A stretch of 39,279 nucleotides of DNA from Thermoplasmatota archaeon. Lineage in GTDB: Archaea > Thermoplasmatota > E2 > DHVEG-1. Below are positions 1 through 10,171 of the stretch, one piece after another. Position numbers and translations under genes: made by a program. Below the pieces are notes generated by a model. That model searched no databases. It saw only the letters and a program-made list of their open reading frames with translations, and was not told where the DNA came from. Each line of letters opens with the position of its first letter. The stretch's first letter is position 1. Location: contig JAJISJ010000003.1 of assembly GCA_022848765.1 (NCBI GenBank), forward strand, positions 1 through 39,279, written 5' to 3'.

Positions 1-237
1 AGCACAGATACTCCACAAGATATGTATTCTATGATAACATCAAATGTTCAGAGACTTCCAAATGGAAATACGTTAATTTGTGCTTCAACTCAAGGTCTTT
101 TTTTAGAAGTAACTAATGAAAAAGATATGGTTTGGGAATATAGGAATCCTTATCCATCAGGTTTTATCAATAAAGGAGTTGCAAGAATACAGTGGTATTC
201 AGATGATTACCCTGGACTAAAATATCTATTCAATTAA
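1..237 (+). CDS. Arylsulfotransferase (ASST)-like protein, C-terminal fragment; gene begins upstream of window
   Basis: Frame is open from base 1; NVQRLPNGNTLICASTQGLFLEVT...VWEYRNPYP...YPGLKYLF resembles the C-terminus of arylsulfotransferase beta-propeller proteins. Confidence 0.75.
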   Translation, partial: STDTPQDMYSMITSNVQRLPNGNTLICASTQGLFLEVTNEKDMVWEYRNPYPSGFINKGVARIQWYSDDYPGLKYLFN

Positions 238-263
238 TAATAAATATAAAATGTAAGGAAAAA

Positions 264-341
264 ATGAATAAAAAAGATTATTCAGAAAAATGGTTAATTA
301 AGAGAGTTGTAAATGAATTACTTGTTCTAGGAAAATTATAA
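264..341 (+). CDS. Possible 25-aa small ORF (MNKKDYSEKWLIKRVVNELLVLGKL)
   Basis: ATG preceded by AAGGA at short spacing; no homology recognised. Confidence 0.2.
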   Translation: MNKKDYSEKWLIKRVVNELLVLGKL

Positions 342-446
342 AAATTTTTAGCTTTAAAAGATATGTTAAAACCAGAATTAAAAGAAAAAAAAATCAAATA
401 TATTTTTGAATTAGATAAAAAGTTAACATATACTCAAAATAATATT

Positions 447-1562
447 ATGATTAAATCTGTAAATAATAAAAAAGATTTCAAAGATTTTTATGAAATTCCA
501 TGGATTATATATGATGGGGATAAAAATTGGGTTCCTCCATTATGGGGTGAGATAAATAGATTTTTCGATAATAGAAATTATTTTTGGAATCATACTGATT
601 TAAAATTATATGTAGCAATAAAAAATGGAAAAAAAGTTGGGAGAATAGCTGGATTTATTGATAATAAATACTGTGAATCAAAGGATGAAAGAATTGGGTT
701 TTTCGGTTTTTTTGAATGTGTTAATGATGTTGAGATTTCAGCATTATTATTTAGATCTGTTGAAAATTGGTTAAAAAAAAATAATGTTAAAAAAATGATA
801 GGTCCAATTGATGGACGAGTTGATATTGGCTGTGGTCTAGTATATGAAGGATTTAATCATCCTCCAATATTCCCTGATAAATATTCATTAAATTATTATA
901 TAAATCTTGTTGAAGAAAGTGGTATGAAAAAATCAAGGGATTTTTTTAATTATTACATTGATTTAAAAAACCCTATCCCTAAAGATTTAGAAATAGCTGC
1001 AAATAATTGTGAAAATGAATATAATGTAAATATACGTTTTTTTAATAGAAAAAGAGCAAAGAAAGAAATTGAATGGTGGTCTAATTTCATGATAAAAACA
1101 TTTACTGATCATTGGGGTTATGTTCCAGTAAAAACAGATGAAATCAAGGAAAGATATGGAATTAAAAATATTAGATGGTTTGTTGATAATAAATTATTTC
1201 TAATTGCAGAAAAAGATAATACGCCAATAGGTTTTAGTTGGACTTTTCCTGATTATAATCAGATATTTAGAAATATGAATGGGAAGTTTAATCTTATTAA
1301 ATATCTGAAATTTTACTATGATGCAAGATTAATCAATCAGGCTAATATGAATATAATTGGGATAGAAAAGGAATATCAGAATCATGGTATAGCCTCTTTA
1401 CTTAATTTTACGACTATTACTGAATTGAAAAAAAGAGGATATAAGGGAGCGGAAATAGGGGTTGTAGATGAGAATAATCTTGCGTCTCAGAAGATTATTG
1501 AAAAAACTGGGGCAAAGCCTCATAAGACATATCGTATTTATCAAAAAAATATAAATATATAA
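447..1562 (+). CDS. GNAT-fold N-acetyltransferase-like protein (~370 aa)
   Basis: ORF 363-1562; the in-frame ATG at 447 (MIKSVNNKKDFKDFYEIPWIIYDGDKNWVPPL) fits the family N-terminus better; C-terminal IGIEKEYQNHGIASLL acetyl-CoA-binding-like motif. Confidence 0.7.
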   Translation: MIKSVNNKKDFKDFYEIPWIIYDGDKNWVPPLWGEINRFFDNRNYFWNHTDLKLYVAIKNGKKVGRIAGFIDNKYCESKDERIGFFGFFECVNDVEISALLFRSVENWLKKNNVKKMIGPIDGRVDIGCGLVYEGFNHPPIFPDKYSLNYYINLVEESGMKKSRDFFNYYIDLKNPIPKDLEIAANNCENEYNVNIRFFNRKRAKKEIEWWSNFMIKTFTDHWGYVPVKTDEIKERYGIKNIRWFVDNKLFLIAEKDNTPIGFSWTFPDYNQIFRNMNGKFNLIKYLKFYYDARLINQANMNIIGIEKEYQNHGIASLLNFTTITELKKRGYKGAEIGVVDENNLASQKIIEKTGAKPHKTYRIYQKNINI

Positions 1563-1579
1563 TAAACAGAATAATAGTT

Positions 1580-4500
1580 GTGAGGCTGAAAAAGATTTTC
1601 ACATTTAAATCTAACAATAATCTCTATAAAACGATTTCCGTAATTCTAGTCTTGTTATCATATAATTTTTCGATTCAATTAATTTCTGCTGAACCAATAA
1701 CTTGGGATGATGAATGGAATTTTTCTCAAGAAATCAATATTCCGATCGATACAACTATGGAAGCTTCACTATTTCAACCGGTAGATATAAAAATAGAATT
1801 TGATGAAAATTGCTGGGCGAAAAATGAGAATCAACATTCGATCCGTATTGTAAGTTGGGATGAAAATAATTGGCATGAGTTAGAATCTCAAATTTATGAT
1901 TTAGAAAAATCCAATGATAATTTTATTAATTCGTGTGGTCTTGTTTTTTTAATACCTGAGTTTGCAGATGGTAATGAGAAATATTATGTTTATTACTCGG
2001 ATACAGAGAAAGATAATCCAGATTATGAAGATCATGTTCAGATTGAGGAATCATACTATCATTATGAACCTATTTCCGGATATGCTTTAGAGTCCTCGTT
2101 TTTTAAAATTACAGATGATGGATATTGTAATTATATAGTTTCTCAGGAAGGACAGTTTATGGGTTACAACACTGGCCAGCATATTACAAAAATGATAGAA
2201 AAAACAACTGAAATAAAGCCAAAAAACGGTGATCCAATTGCCTCTTTTGATTTTAAATATAGTTATGGAGAGGATCTTTTTGATTATAGTTCAACTAGTC
2301 AAAAACTAATTTCAAAGGATATAGTCAATGATGGTAATTTAATGATTGAATTTGGCATGATAAGTAAATCAAAATTAGATGATCTTCAAACAACAGCTAA
2401 TTACAAATATTATCACTGCCCTTCTTCTTCTAAAATAAGAATTCATGTACATATAAAACATGAGGCATTAGAAGATATAAGTTTAAATGATGTAATTATT
2501 TTAGATACAAATACTGATGGAACATATGCTACTTTACAAACACAGGCTGTTAAAAGTAAAACAATTGATGATTTAAATTTTGGAGAAATACAACCCTACT
2601 TACATTTCAATAATGAAATAAATACATTAACTGAGTTTGAAGTAGATACTGATCCGGATTATATACCTGAGGATTTAGATATTAGAATCATAAGCATAAT
2701 AGATGATGTAGATTTAGGGGAAAATAGTTGGGTTTCGTTTGATGAAGGAGAAAAAGGAATAGCTCATGCTATTATATTTTATTCTAATGATGTAGTACTA
2801 TCAGGAGATAATGAGAGAAATGGATTTCAGATAAATTCATTTGAAATGGATTATCCTCATTTGCCAGGTTTAGAGAATAATATGGCAAATATAGTTATAT
2901 CAAGAAATTCTTTTGAAAAAGATGAAAATCTTGATACAAATATACCTAAAGGTTTTGTTGTAGAATTTGACGCTGAATATTTCTCAACAAAAAATGATGG
3001 ATACAAAATATTAGATGATGAAGCAACCATATTTAGAAAATTAGTTGAAAATAAACCAGAGTATGAACTAGATATAAATAATGAAATAGATGAAAAAAGG
3101 AAGCATACTCTATCAATTAATGTACATCGAGCACCTTCATTTCCTATGGGTTCGAGTCTTTCTGCAATATTTGGGAAAAATTTTTCTTATATATCAGCGG
3201 AACTATATGAAGTAAATGAATATGTTTCTTCTGAATCCGCAGTTAGATTACCTATGAAAGCAATGGATGATTTTGATAGTTCAAGAATTATTCGGACAAT
3301 GATTCAATCATTAAAATTTTTTGACTACAGAAATTCTTCATTCTATAAAAAAATAATTTTTTCAGATATTGAGGAAGGAGAATATATTGTAAAAATATTT
3401 AGAGAAAATTCAGTTTTCTCTATGGATAAACAGTATATTGGGTATGCTATTGTAAATTTAAATGCTGATATAAAAATTGATATAAATTGTCGTTCAGAAG
3501 GACAGTTGAATTTATTATTAATTGATCAAAATGAAAATGTGGTTGAAAATGCTCAGATTTTCTTAAAAATTAATGATTTAATAATTGCAGATAGCCTAAC
3601 TGATCAAGATGGAATAACTGAGATAAAAGCGCCTAAAAATTCAAATGATTATAGCTTAGAAGTATTTTATAAAGGATTCTTAGTATATGAAGAATCAGTA
3701 AAGCTAAATTTTTTAAATAATTTAAGATCAGATGCCAAATCAATTGAAATTGAAAGATATATTATTAATTTAGAAATTTTTGATAAATGGGATTTATCTC
3801 CAGATGTTGAACTTAATCCAATAATTGTAAACAATGAGATTAATGATCAAATAATAATTAACTCTGAGAAAAATTCTGATTCAAATTATGTTTTCAATGA
3901 TATCCCACCAGGGGATTATCAGATAATGTTTAGATACAAATCTTTTATTATTGAAGAATCGATAAAATTAAATGAGGATAAAAATGTAAGAATAGAATTT
4001 CCTGCTGAGTTTAAAATAAATATTAAAGTAAGGGATTCAAGAGGGATTCCATATCAAGATTCAATAGTATATATTGAGAGAGATGGGAAAAAGATTAAAC
4101 TTGAGGATAATATTGAACTAACTGCAACTCTCCCACCTGGAGAATATATACTTCAAGTTCATAATGATGAAGATATAATTTACAAAAAAAATATTAATAT
4201 ATACAATGAAGGAAATTTTGATATTGTAACAAATCACGATTCCATGTATCCTATAATATTTTTAGCAATATTTATTATTTTAATTGGGTTAGTATTAGTT
4301 TATTCCTATTTGAAAAAAAATATTAAGATATCTTTAACTTTTTTACCAATTATATTCGTTTTTATATCATTATTATTTCCATGGTGGATAATACAAGGTT
4401 CTTCAAATCAGATATCATCGACATCATCAATGTTTTTATATCCAATGAATCTGATAACCTTAACTACATCATCAGAAAATATTGTTGGTGAATTAGCATT

Positions 4501-4918
4501 TATACCAGATTTATTTATCTTAGTTATCAACATATTTTTAATTATTTCCTTTATAGGATGCATTATTACTTCCCTAAGTTATTATTTTGATAGAAATAAT
4601 AATAAAAAAAATTCCTTAATATCTTTATTTCTTGGATTAATAACTTTTTCAGTATCAATATCAATGTTTATTTTTGCATTAAATGAATTAGCCTCAATTG
4701 CGGTGGGGGGTATTATTGGACAAGGAAATATAGATTCAACTGTAATTCAAAATGGAGTTGCAAGTTCTGTTTATTCAAACTGGGGTTTTGGAATTGGTTT
4801 TTATATATATTTTGTATCTCTATTATTAATTATAGCTAACATACTATATTTTATTCGATTAAATAAAGGTGAGGAAGTTATATTGGGCGTAGGCAGAAAA
4901 AAATCAAAACAGAAATAA
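1580..4918 (+). CDS. Large exported/surface protein with beta-sandwich repeats and C-terminal multi-TM region
   Basis: GTG start; N-terminal hydrophobic segment (ISVILVLLSYNFSIQLISA); repeated carboxypeptidase-regulatory-like stretches (IPPGDYQIMFRYKS, LPPGEYILQVHND); about 5 C-terminal TM segments. Confidence 0.75.
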   Translation: MRLKKIFTFKSNNNLYKTISVILVLLSYNFSIQLISAEPITWDDEWNFSQEINIPIDTTMEASLFQPVDIKIEFDENCWAKNENQHSIRIVSWDENNWHELESQIYDLEKSNDNFINSCGLVFLIPEFADGNEKYYVYYSDTEKDNPDYEDHVQIEESYYHYEPISGYALESSFFKITDDGYCNYIVSQEGQFMGYNTGQHITKMIEKTTEIKPKNGDPIASFDFKYSYGEDLFDYSSTSQKLISKDIVNDGNLMIEFGMISKSKLDDLQTTANYKYYHCPSSSKIRIHVHIKHEALEDISLNDVIILDTNTDGTYATLQTQAVKSKTIDDLNFGEIQPYLHFNNEINTLTEFEVDTDPDYIPEDLDIRIISIIDDVDLGENSWVSFDEGEKGIAHAIIFYSNDVVLSGDNERNGFQINSFEMDYPHLPGLENNMANIVISRNSFEKDENLDTNIPKGFVVEFDAEYFSTKNDGYKILDDEATIFRKLVENKPEYELDINNEIDEKRKHTLSINVHRAPSFPMGSSLSAIFGKNFSYISAELYEVNEYVSSESAVRLPMKAMDDFDSSRIIRTMIQSLKFFDYRNSSFYKKIIFSDIEEGEYIVKIFRENSVFSMDKQYIGYAIVNLNADIKIDINCRSEGQLNLLLIDQNENVVENAQIFLKINDLIIADSLTDQDGITEIKAPKNSNDYSLEVFYKGFLVYEESVKLNFLNNLRSDAKSIEIERYIINLEIFDKWDLSPDVELNPIIVNNEINDQIIINSEKNSDSNYVFNDIPPGDYQIMFRYKSFIIEESIKLNEDKNVRIEFPAEFKINIKVRDSRGIPYQDSIVYIERDGKKIKLEDNIELTATLPPGEYILQVHNDEDIIYKKNINIYNEGNFDIVTNHDSMYPIIFLAIFIILIGLVLVYSYLKKNIKISLTFLPIIFVFISLLFPWWIIQGSSNQISSTSSMFLYPMNLITLTTSSENIVGELAFIPDLFILVINIFLIISFIGCIITSLSYYFDRNNNKKNSLISLFLGLITFSVSISMFIFALNELASIAVGGIIGQGNIDSTVIQNGVASSVYSNWGFGIGFYIYFVSLLLIIANILYFIRLNKGEEVILGVGRKKSKQK

Positions 4919-4971
4919 AAAATATTCAACATCCACTATTCGGAATTTCAATAAAAAATTGGATTAAAATT

Positions 4972-6009
4972 TTGAGTGAAAATGGTGGAATTGATATACG
5001 ATATCTTCCAAGAGCATTGTTTATAACTATATCATCTATAGGTATAATGCCAGCAAGATTTTTATTTAAAATTCTCTATGAAACAAAGATTGAAAAAACT
5101 AAAATTACAAAACCACCTGTTTTTATTATTGGTCATTGGAGAAGTGGAACAACTTTCCTACATGAATTACTCAGTTATGATCCTCAGTTTAGTTACGTAA
5201 CCTTATGGATTACACTTCTACCTGATAGTTATCTGATTTTAAATCCAATGAAGAATTTTTTGTCTCAATTTTTACCATCTACAAGACCTATGGATCAAGT
5301 TGAGGTGGCTGCTGATGGACCATATGAGGAGGAAGCTGGATTGTCTGTCCTTTATGATTGGTCTTTTTTCCATGCACTTCATTTTCCGCGAAATGCTGAA
5401 CAACAATATTTAAAATCAATTCATTTCCAGGGTTTTACAAATGAAGAATTAAAAAATTGGAAGAAAATTTATTTAAAATTAATGAAAACTGTAACATTTG
5501 AAAATTCTGGAAAAAGACTGATATTGAAAAATCCTCCAAATTCAACGCGAATTAAAGAATTACTTGAAATATTTCCGGATGCTAAATTTATTCATATTTA
5601 CAGGAATCCATATAAGGTATATCTTTCAACTAAAAAAATGAGAACTAAAGTTTTAGATAAACTTGCTTTACAAGATGCTTATGAAGATGAAATAGAAGAT
5701 CAGGTTATTAATAACTATATTAGATTTATGAATAGTTTTTTTAAACAAAAGGGTCGGATTCCAAATAAAAATTTTGTAGAAATAAGTTATGAAGACTTAG
5801 TAGCTGAACCATTAAAACAAGTTCAAATAATATATGGTAAGCTTGATTTAACGGATTTTGATAAAGCAAAGCCATATTTAGAAAAATATCTTGAATCTAA
5901 AAAGGATTATAAAACTAATGTCTATAGTATTGATAAAAAAATAATTGATAAAGTTAAAATAAATTGGGGTTTTACTATTGACATGTGGAATTATAAACCG
6001 CCTAAATAA
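4972..6009 (+). CDS. PAPS-dependent sulfotransferase family protein
   Basis: PPVFIIGHWRSGTTFLHELLSYDP (5'-phosphosulfate-binding loop) and FIHIYRNPYKVYLSTKKM; TTG is the only conventional start, but homologous-looking sequence (HPLFGISIKNWIKI) continues upstream in frame. Confidence 0.85.
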   Translation: MSENGGIDIRYLPRALFITISSIGIMPARFLFKILYETKIEKTKITKPPVFIIGHWRSGTTFLHELLSYDPQFSYVTLWITLLPDSYLILNPMKNFLSQFLPSTRPMDQVEVAADGPYEEEAGLSVLYDWSFFHALHFPRNAEQQYLKSIHFQGFTNEELKNWKKIYLKLMKTVTFENSGKRLILKNPPNSTRIKELLEIFPDAKFIHIYRNPYKVYLSTKKMRTKVLDKLALQDAYEDEIEDQVINNYIRFMNSFFKQKGRIPNKNFVEISYEDLVAEPLKQVQIIYGKLDLTDFDKAKPYLEKYLESKKDYKTNVYSIDKKIIDKVKINWGFTIDMWNYKPPK

Positions 6010-6139
6010 TTTGAATATTTTTGATATTTTTATTTAAATAAATTATTTTGAAAAATTGGGATTGAATTGGGAATAAATATTTAATTAATATATTGTATTA
6101 TAAATACATAACAATAATATTAATAATTTAGAGGTTTTA

Positions 6140-8063
6140 ATGAATTTTAAAAATTATCATTTTATCAATAGTATTTTTATTTATTACATTATCGCTAAAT
6201 CCATCGTTTAATGCAATTAATGAAAATAATATAATTTCAAACAAATATGACAATAAGAATGATTGTTATGGTTTTATTATACCACTCCCAGAATCAGATA
6301 TAATAGCTGAAAAACCTGAAATTCAATATTCAACTATGAATCTTATTAATGATCTTTTAAGATTAAATATCTCAGTATATTGGTTAGCAAATTCAATATC
6401 ATTAAAAATAAAGGATATAAATAGTGAAGAAAATCCGAAAGATCTAATATTTAATCCCGGAACTTTTATAATTCCTTTTACTGGAAATAACTCAATTGAT
6501 ATCAAAATAATTGCAGTGATATATGATTATAATATTAGCCATGAAATACATAAAAATGATATAGTGCCCATTAAATCTTATATGATTTTACAACAATTAA
6601 ATCTTGAAACTCCATATAAATTATTTGAACCAAAAATTGCTTATTATTATGGTGATGGTGTTTACTCGAGATCCCTAAATTGGTATGTTTATACATTATA
6701 TAAATCAGGTTTTCTAACTAATGATTTTCTTTATGATGAAGAAGTTATTGAAGAATTAAATTATGATGATTATAATATTTTTATATGGCCTGGTGGAGAG
6801 ATACTGGAGGATATAAATAGTGATATTGGTCTTGTTACGCGCATACTTAAACAAAATACAATAAGAGATTTTGTTGCAGATGGGGGAGGTTATGTAGGTT
6901 CATGTTATGGAGCTTTCGCTGCATCTAGTGGAATTAGATTTCTACCTTTAACACTTTTAAATTATTATTTTCCTATAATCCCATCAGTGGGATATTTGTC
7001 AATACAAGACTGTACAACAGCACTGGCGATTTCTTGTACATTCAATATTAGTGTTTCAGATATCAATAACCCAGTTATTTATGGATCAGATGAAATATTA
7101 TATAATTCTCAATTAAGAGGAGGTCCAGTTTTTACTTGGTTAGGTAAAAACACACAATCCCTTGCAACAATAAAAGAGGTTAACTCTACAATATGGACTC
7201 ATTGGTTCAGAGAGTTATTTAGTGCAAATAGTTCTATTTCTAAAATGATAATCGATCTTTGGGTAAAATTTACTTCAGGTAAAACAATTTGGACGACCTC
7301 TGAATATGAAAACGGGAAAATTGTAACTTTTGGTGATCATCCTGAACTTGGACATATCAATCTAAATAGAATAGTGCATAATGCAGTATTTTATGTTTCA
7401 TCCATACAACAATCTGAACTTATTTCAGATTTTTCGTATCCTATTCAAGATTTGGAATCAATAGGTAATCAAAGTTTGAACATTTACTTAGATGATACAA
7501 TAAGTACCTTATTCTCAGAAATTAATAATGATATAGAATATAATCTAAATCATTTTAATTCATATAATAATAGAACTGATATTTTATTTAATAGAATATT
7601 TGAAATGATTGATCAAAATGAATTAAACTTTTCCTTTGCAATAGAAATATTTGTCTCAGGTTTTTGGGAATTTATAACTACAATTAATAGATCAAGAAAC
7701 TATCTAGATGACCCAATTAATTATGAAGACACATCTAACAATTTAATAAAATTAGATAGCATATATAATCAAATCGAGACAAATAATACATCTATTAAAA
7801 ATTTAATAATAGAACTAAAAGATGATATTTCAAATAAATTAAAAGAAGTTACAAATATTAATGATGAAATAAACAATGATCTATACCTATTAGAAAATAA
7901 AATTGAACATTATGATAATACAGAAAATCAAAACGAATCAATTATTGAGATATGTAGTAATTTATGGCATTACTCAAAATTAATAGACAGATTATGTTCC
8001 AACTTATATTTCGAATCATTAAAAACATTAAGAGAATCTTGGTATAATTATGAAACAATATAA
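6140..8063 (+). CDS. Exported BPL_N-like (class I glutamine amidotransferase fold) protein, paralog 1; signal peptide is out of frame with its ATG by one nucleotide
   Basis: GGYVGSCYGAFAASSG nucleophile elbow and GDHPE motif; paralogous to the next gene. ORF track starts at 6336, but the conserved N-terminus (DCYGFIIPLPES) and a signal peptide lie upstream; SD GAGGT (6131-6135) precedes ATG 6140. Confidence 0.7.
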
Positions 8064-8220
8064 CTAATCATTCATAATCAGTAATATATATTAATTTTGA
8101 CTTAAAAATATATAAATGATAAAAGCATTCATAATTCACAATTGTTAATGTATTATTATGTATAGAAAAAGATTAAAAATTTTAATTTAATATAAACTTT
8201 GAAAATGGGGACAACAAAAC

Positions 8221-10164
8221 ATGTATAATAGTATTTTTAAAAAATGTATATTTCTCTTGGCTATATTTTTATTTATTCAACCCTTATCTCCAATAGCTTC
8301 AAAAGAAAATAATATTATTAATTATACATTTAATCCTGAATCAATTAATAAAAATGATATGGAAGCGTATGGTTTTATTATATCTATTCCTTCAAGTGTA
8401 GAAATTTCGAATAATCCTGAGATACAATATGAAACAATTAATATAGTCAATGATCTCCTTAGAAATAATATTTCTATTTTTTGGTTATCTGATGATATTG
8501 AACTTTTTACAAAAACTCTTTTATCTAGTGAATTACCTGAAAATAGAAATTTCATTCGAGGTTCATTTATAATTCCATTCATAGGACAACACTCAAAAGA
8601 TATAATGTCTATAGTTATAATATCTGAATATTTATCTGTTAATTCATCACAAAAAGAAGAAACTGCGTCAAAAAATATATACATAATAAATGAACCAATT
8701 CAAAATATTGAATTATACAGGTTTAATGAACCAAAGATTGCATATTATTTTGATCAAGGCGTAACAACAAGATGTATGAATTGGTATATGTCAACTTTAT
8801 ATAAGGCTGGATTTCTAAATAATGAGATTCTTGATGACAATGATCTTTTTACTGAGTTAAACAACCAGAATTTTAATACATTAATCTGGCCTGGTGGGAA
8901 CATGATGGAAAGTTTAAAAAAGAATTTAAGCTTTGTTTCAATATTAAACAGACAATATTCTATTAAAAATTTTATATCTAATGGTGGAGGATTTGTTGGA
9001 TCTTGTTACGGTGCTTTTATTGCTAGTAGTGGAATGAGGTTTACTCCATTTCTTCTATTTCAATATTATTTCCCAAGATTTCCATCTATTGGTTTTTTTT
9101 CATTTTCAGATACTTTATTAGCTCTTGGCATGCCATCTACAATTAACGTCTCAATTGAATCAACTGAAAGTCCAGTAGTTTTTGGACTTAATGGAACTTT
9201 AGCAGGATCAGTTATTCAGGGGGGGCCAGTTTTTACTTGGGTTGGTGAAAACTCTGAATCTTTAGCGAGAGTTGAAGATATTAATTTATCTTGGCTTCAT
9301 TGGATTGATTCATTAAACAGTTCATTACCAAGAAAAATATTAAACGCATGGGCAAATTTTACTATCGGTAAAACAATATGGATTTCCTCAGAGTATAATA
9401 AAGGAAGGATTGTAACCTTCGGAGATCATCCGGAGCATGGTGATATTAAATTACAGCGAGCAGTTCATAATTCAGTTTTGTATGTCACATCTGAATTAAT
9501 TGAGGAGAATAGTTTTCAAAATTATTATCCAATTTCATATATAGAGAATATTGTACATAATAGTATGAATACAATAATAGATGAATATGAAACAGATATG
9601 TTTAATAGCGAATTTAATAGATTATACGATATTGTTGATATTTTAAACTATATTGAGATTGAATATGATATTTATTCAGATTTAGTTGATAATCTGACGG
9701 AAAATGAGAATATTGAATTAAATTTTTATTATCTTATGATGAGTAGCGGGTTTTGGGAATTTAGAGATTTTATACATAAATCAAAAAATTATCTAAGTAA
9801 TCCTCTAAATGATAAGGATACTATTAACAATTTAAAAATAATAAATTCTGTATCACATTTATTATCATTAGAAAATGTTGTCATCGATGATCAAATTAAT
9901 ATTTTAAAAAATGAAATAAACAATAGATTAGAACAGATTAACTATTCAGTAATCTCGTTAAATGATAATATGAATAAAATAATAGCTGAAATACAGAATT
10001 ATCAAAATACTACTGATCAAAATGATTATATTATAAATCTTGTTGAAAACATTAAAATGGATTCTAAGGAGATTGTTAAAAATTTACCATTAATCTATTT
10101 TGATTCAATAATGTTTTCAAGAGATTTATCAGCGTTATATAAAACAATTATGGTAAATAATTGA
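8221..10164 (+). CDS. Exported BPL_N-like (class I glutamine amidotransferase fold) protein, paralog 2, with C-terminal helical domain
   Basis: Signal peptide MYNSIFKKCIFLLAIFLFIQPLSPIAS; GGFVGSCYGAFIASSG; VTFGDHPEHGD. Confidence 0.75.
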   Translation: MYNSIFKKCIFLLAIFLFIQPLSPIASKENNIINYTFNPESINKNDMEAYGFIISIPSSVEISNNPEIQYETINIVNDLLRNNISIFWLSDDIELFTKTLLSSELPENRNFIRGSFIIPFIGQHSKDIMSIVIISEYLSVNSSQKEETASKNIYIINEPIQNIELYRFNEPKIAYYFDQGVTTRCMNWYMSTLYKAGFLNNEILDDNDLFTELNNQNFNTLIWPGGNMMESLKKNLSFVSILNRQYSIKNFISNGGGFVGSCYGAFIASSGMRFTPFLLFQYYFPRFPSIGFFSFSDTLLALGMPSTINVSIESTESPVVFGLNGTLAGSVIQGGPVFTWVGENSESLARVEDINLSWLHWIDSLNSSLPRKILNAWANFTIGKTIWISSEYNKGRIVTFGDHPEHGDIKLQRAVHNSVLYVTSELIEENSFQNYYPISYIENIVHNSMNTIIDEYETDMFNSEFNRLYDIVDILNYIEIEYDIYSDLVDNLTENENIELNFYYLMMSSGFWEFRDFIHKSKNYLSNPLNDKDTINNLKIINSVSHLLSLENVVIDDQINILKNEINNRLEQINYSVISLNDNMNKIIAEIQNYQNTTDQNDYIINLVENIKMDSKEIVKNLPLIYFDSIMFSRDLSALYKTIMVNN

Positions 10165-10171
10165 TTTGAAT

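Noticed and set aside
6323-8684. Minus-strand ORFs 6323-6505 and 8322-8684 antisense to both BPL_N paralogs
   Set aside because: They look partly alike only because the paralogous plus-strand genes are alike; no independent coding evidence
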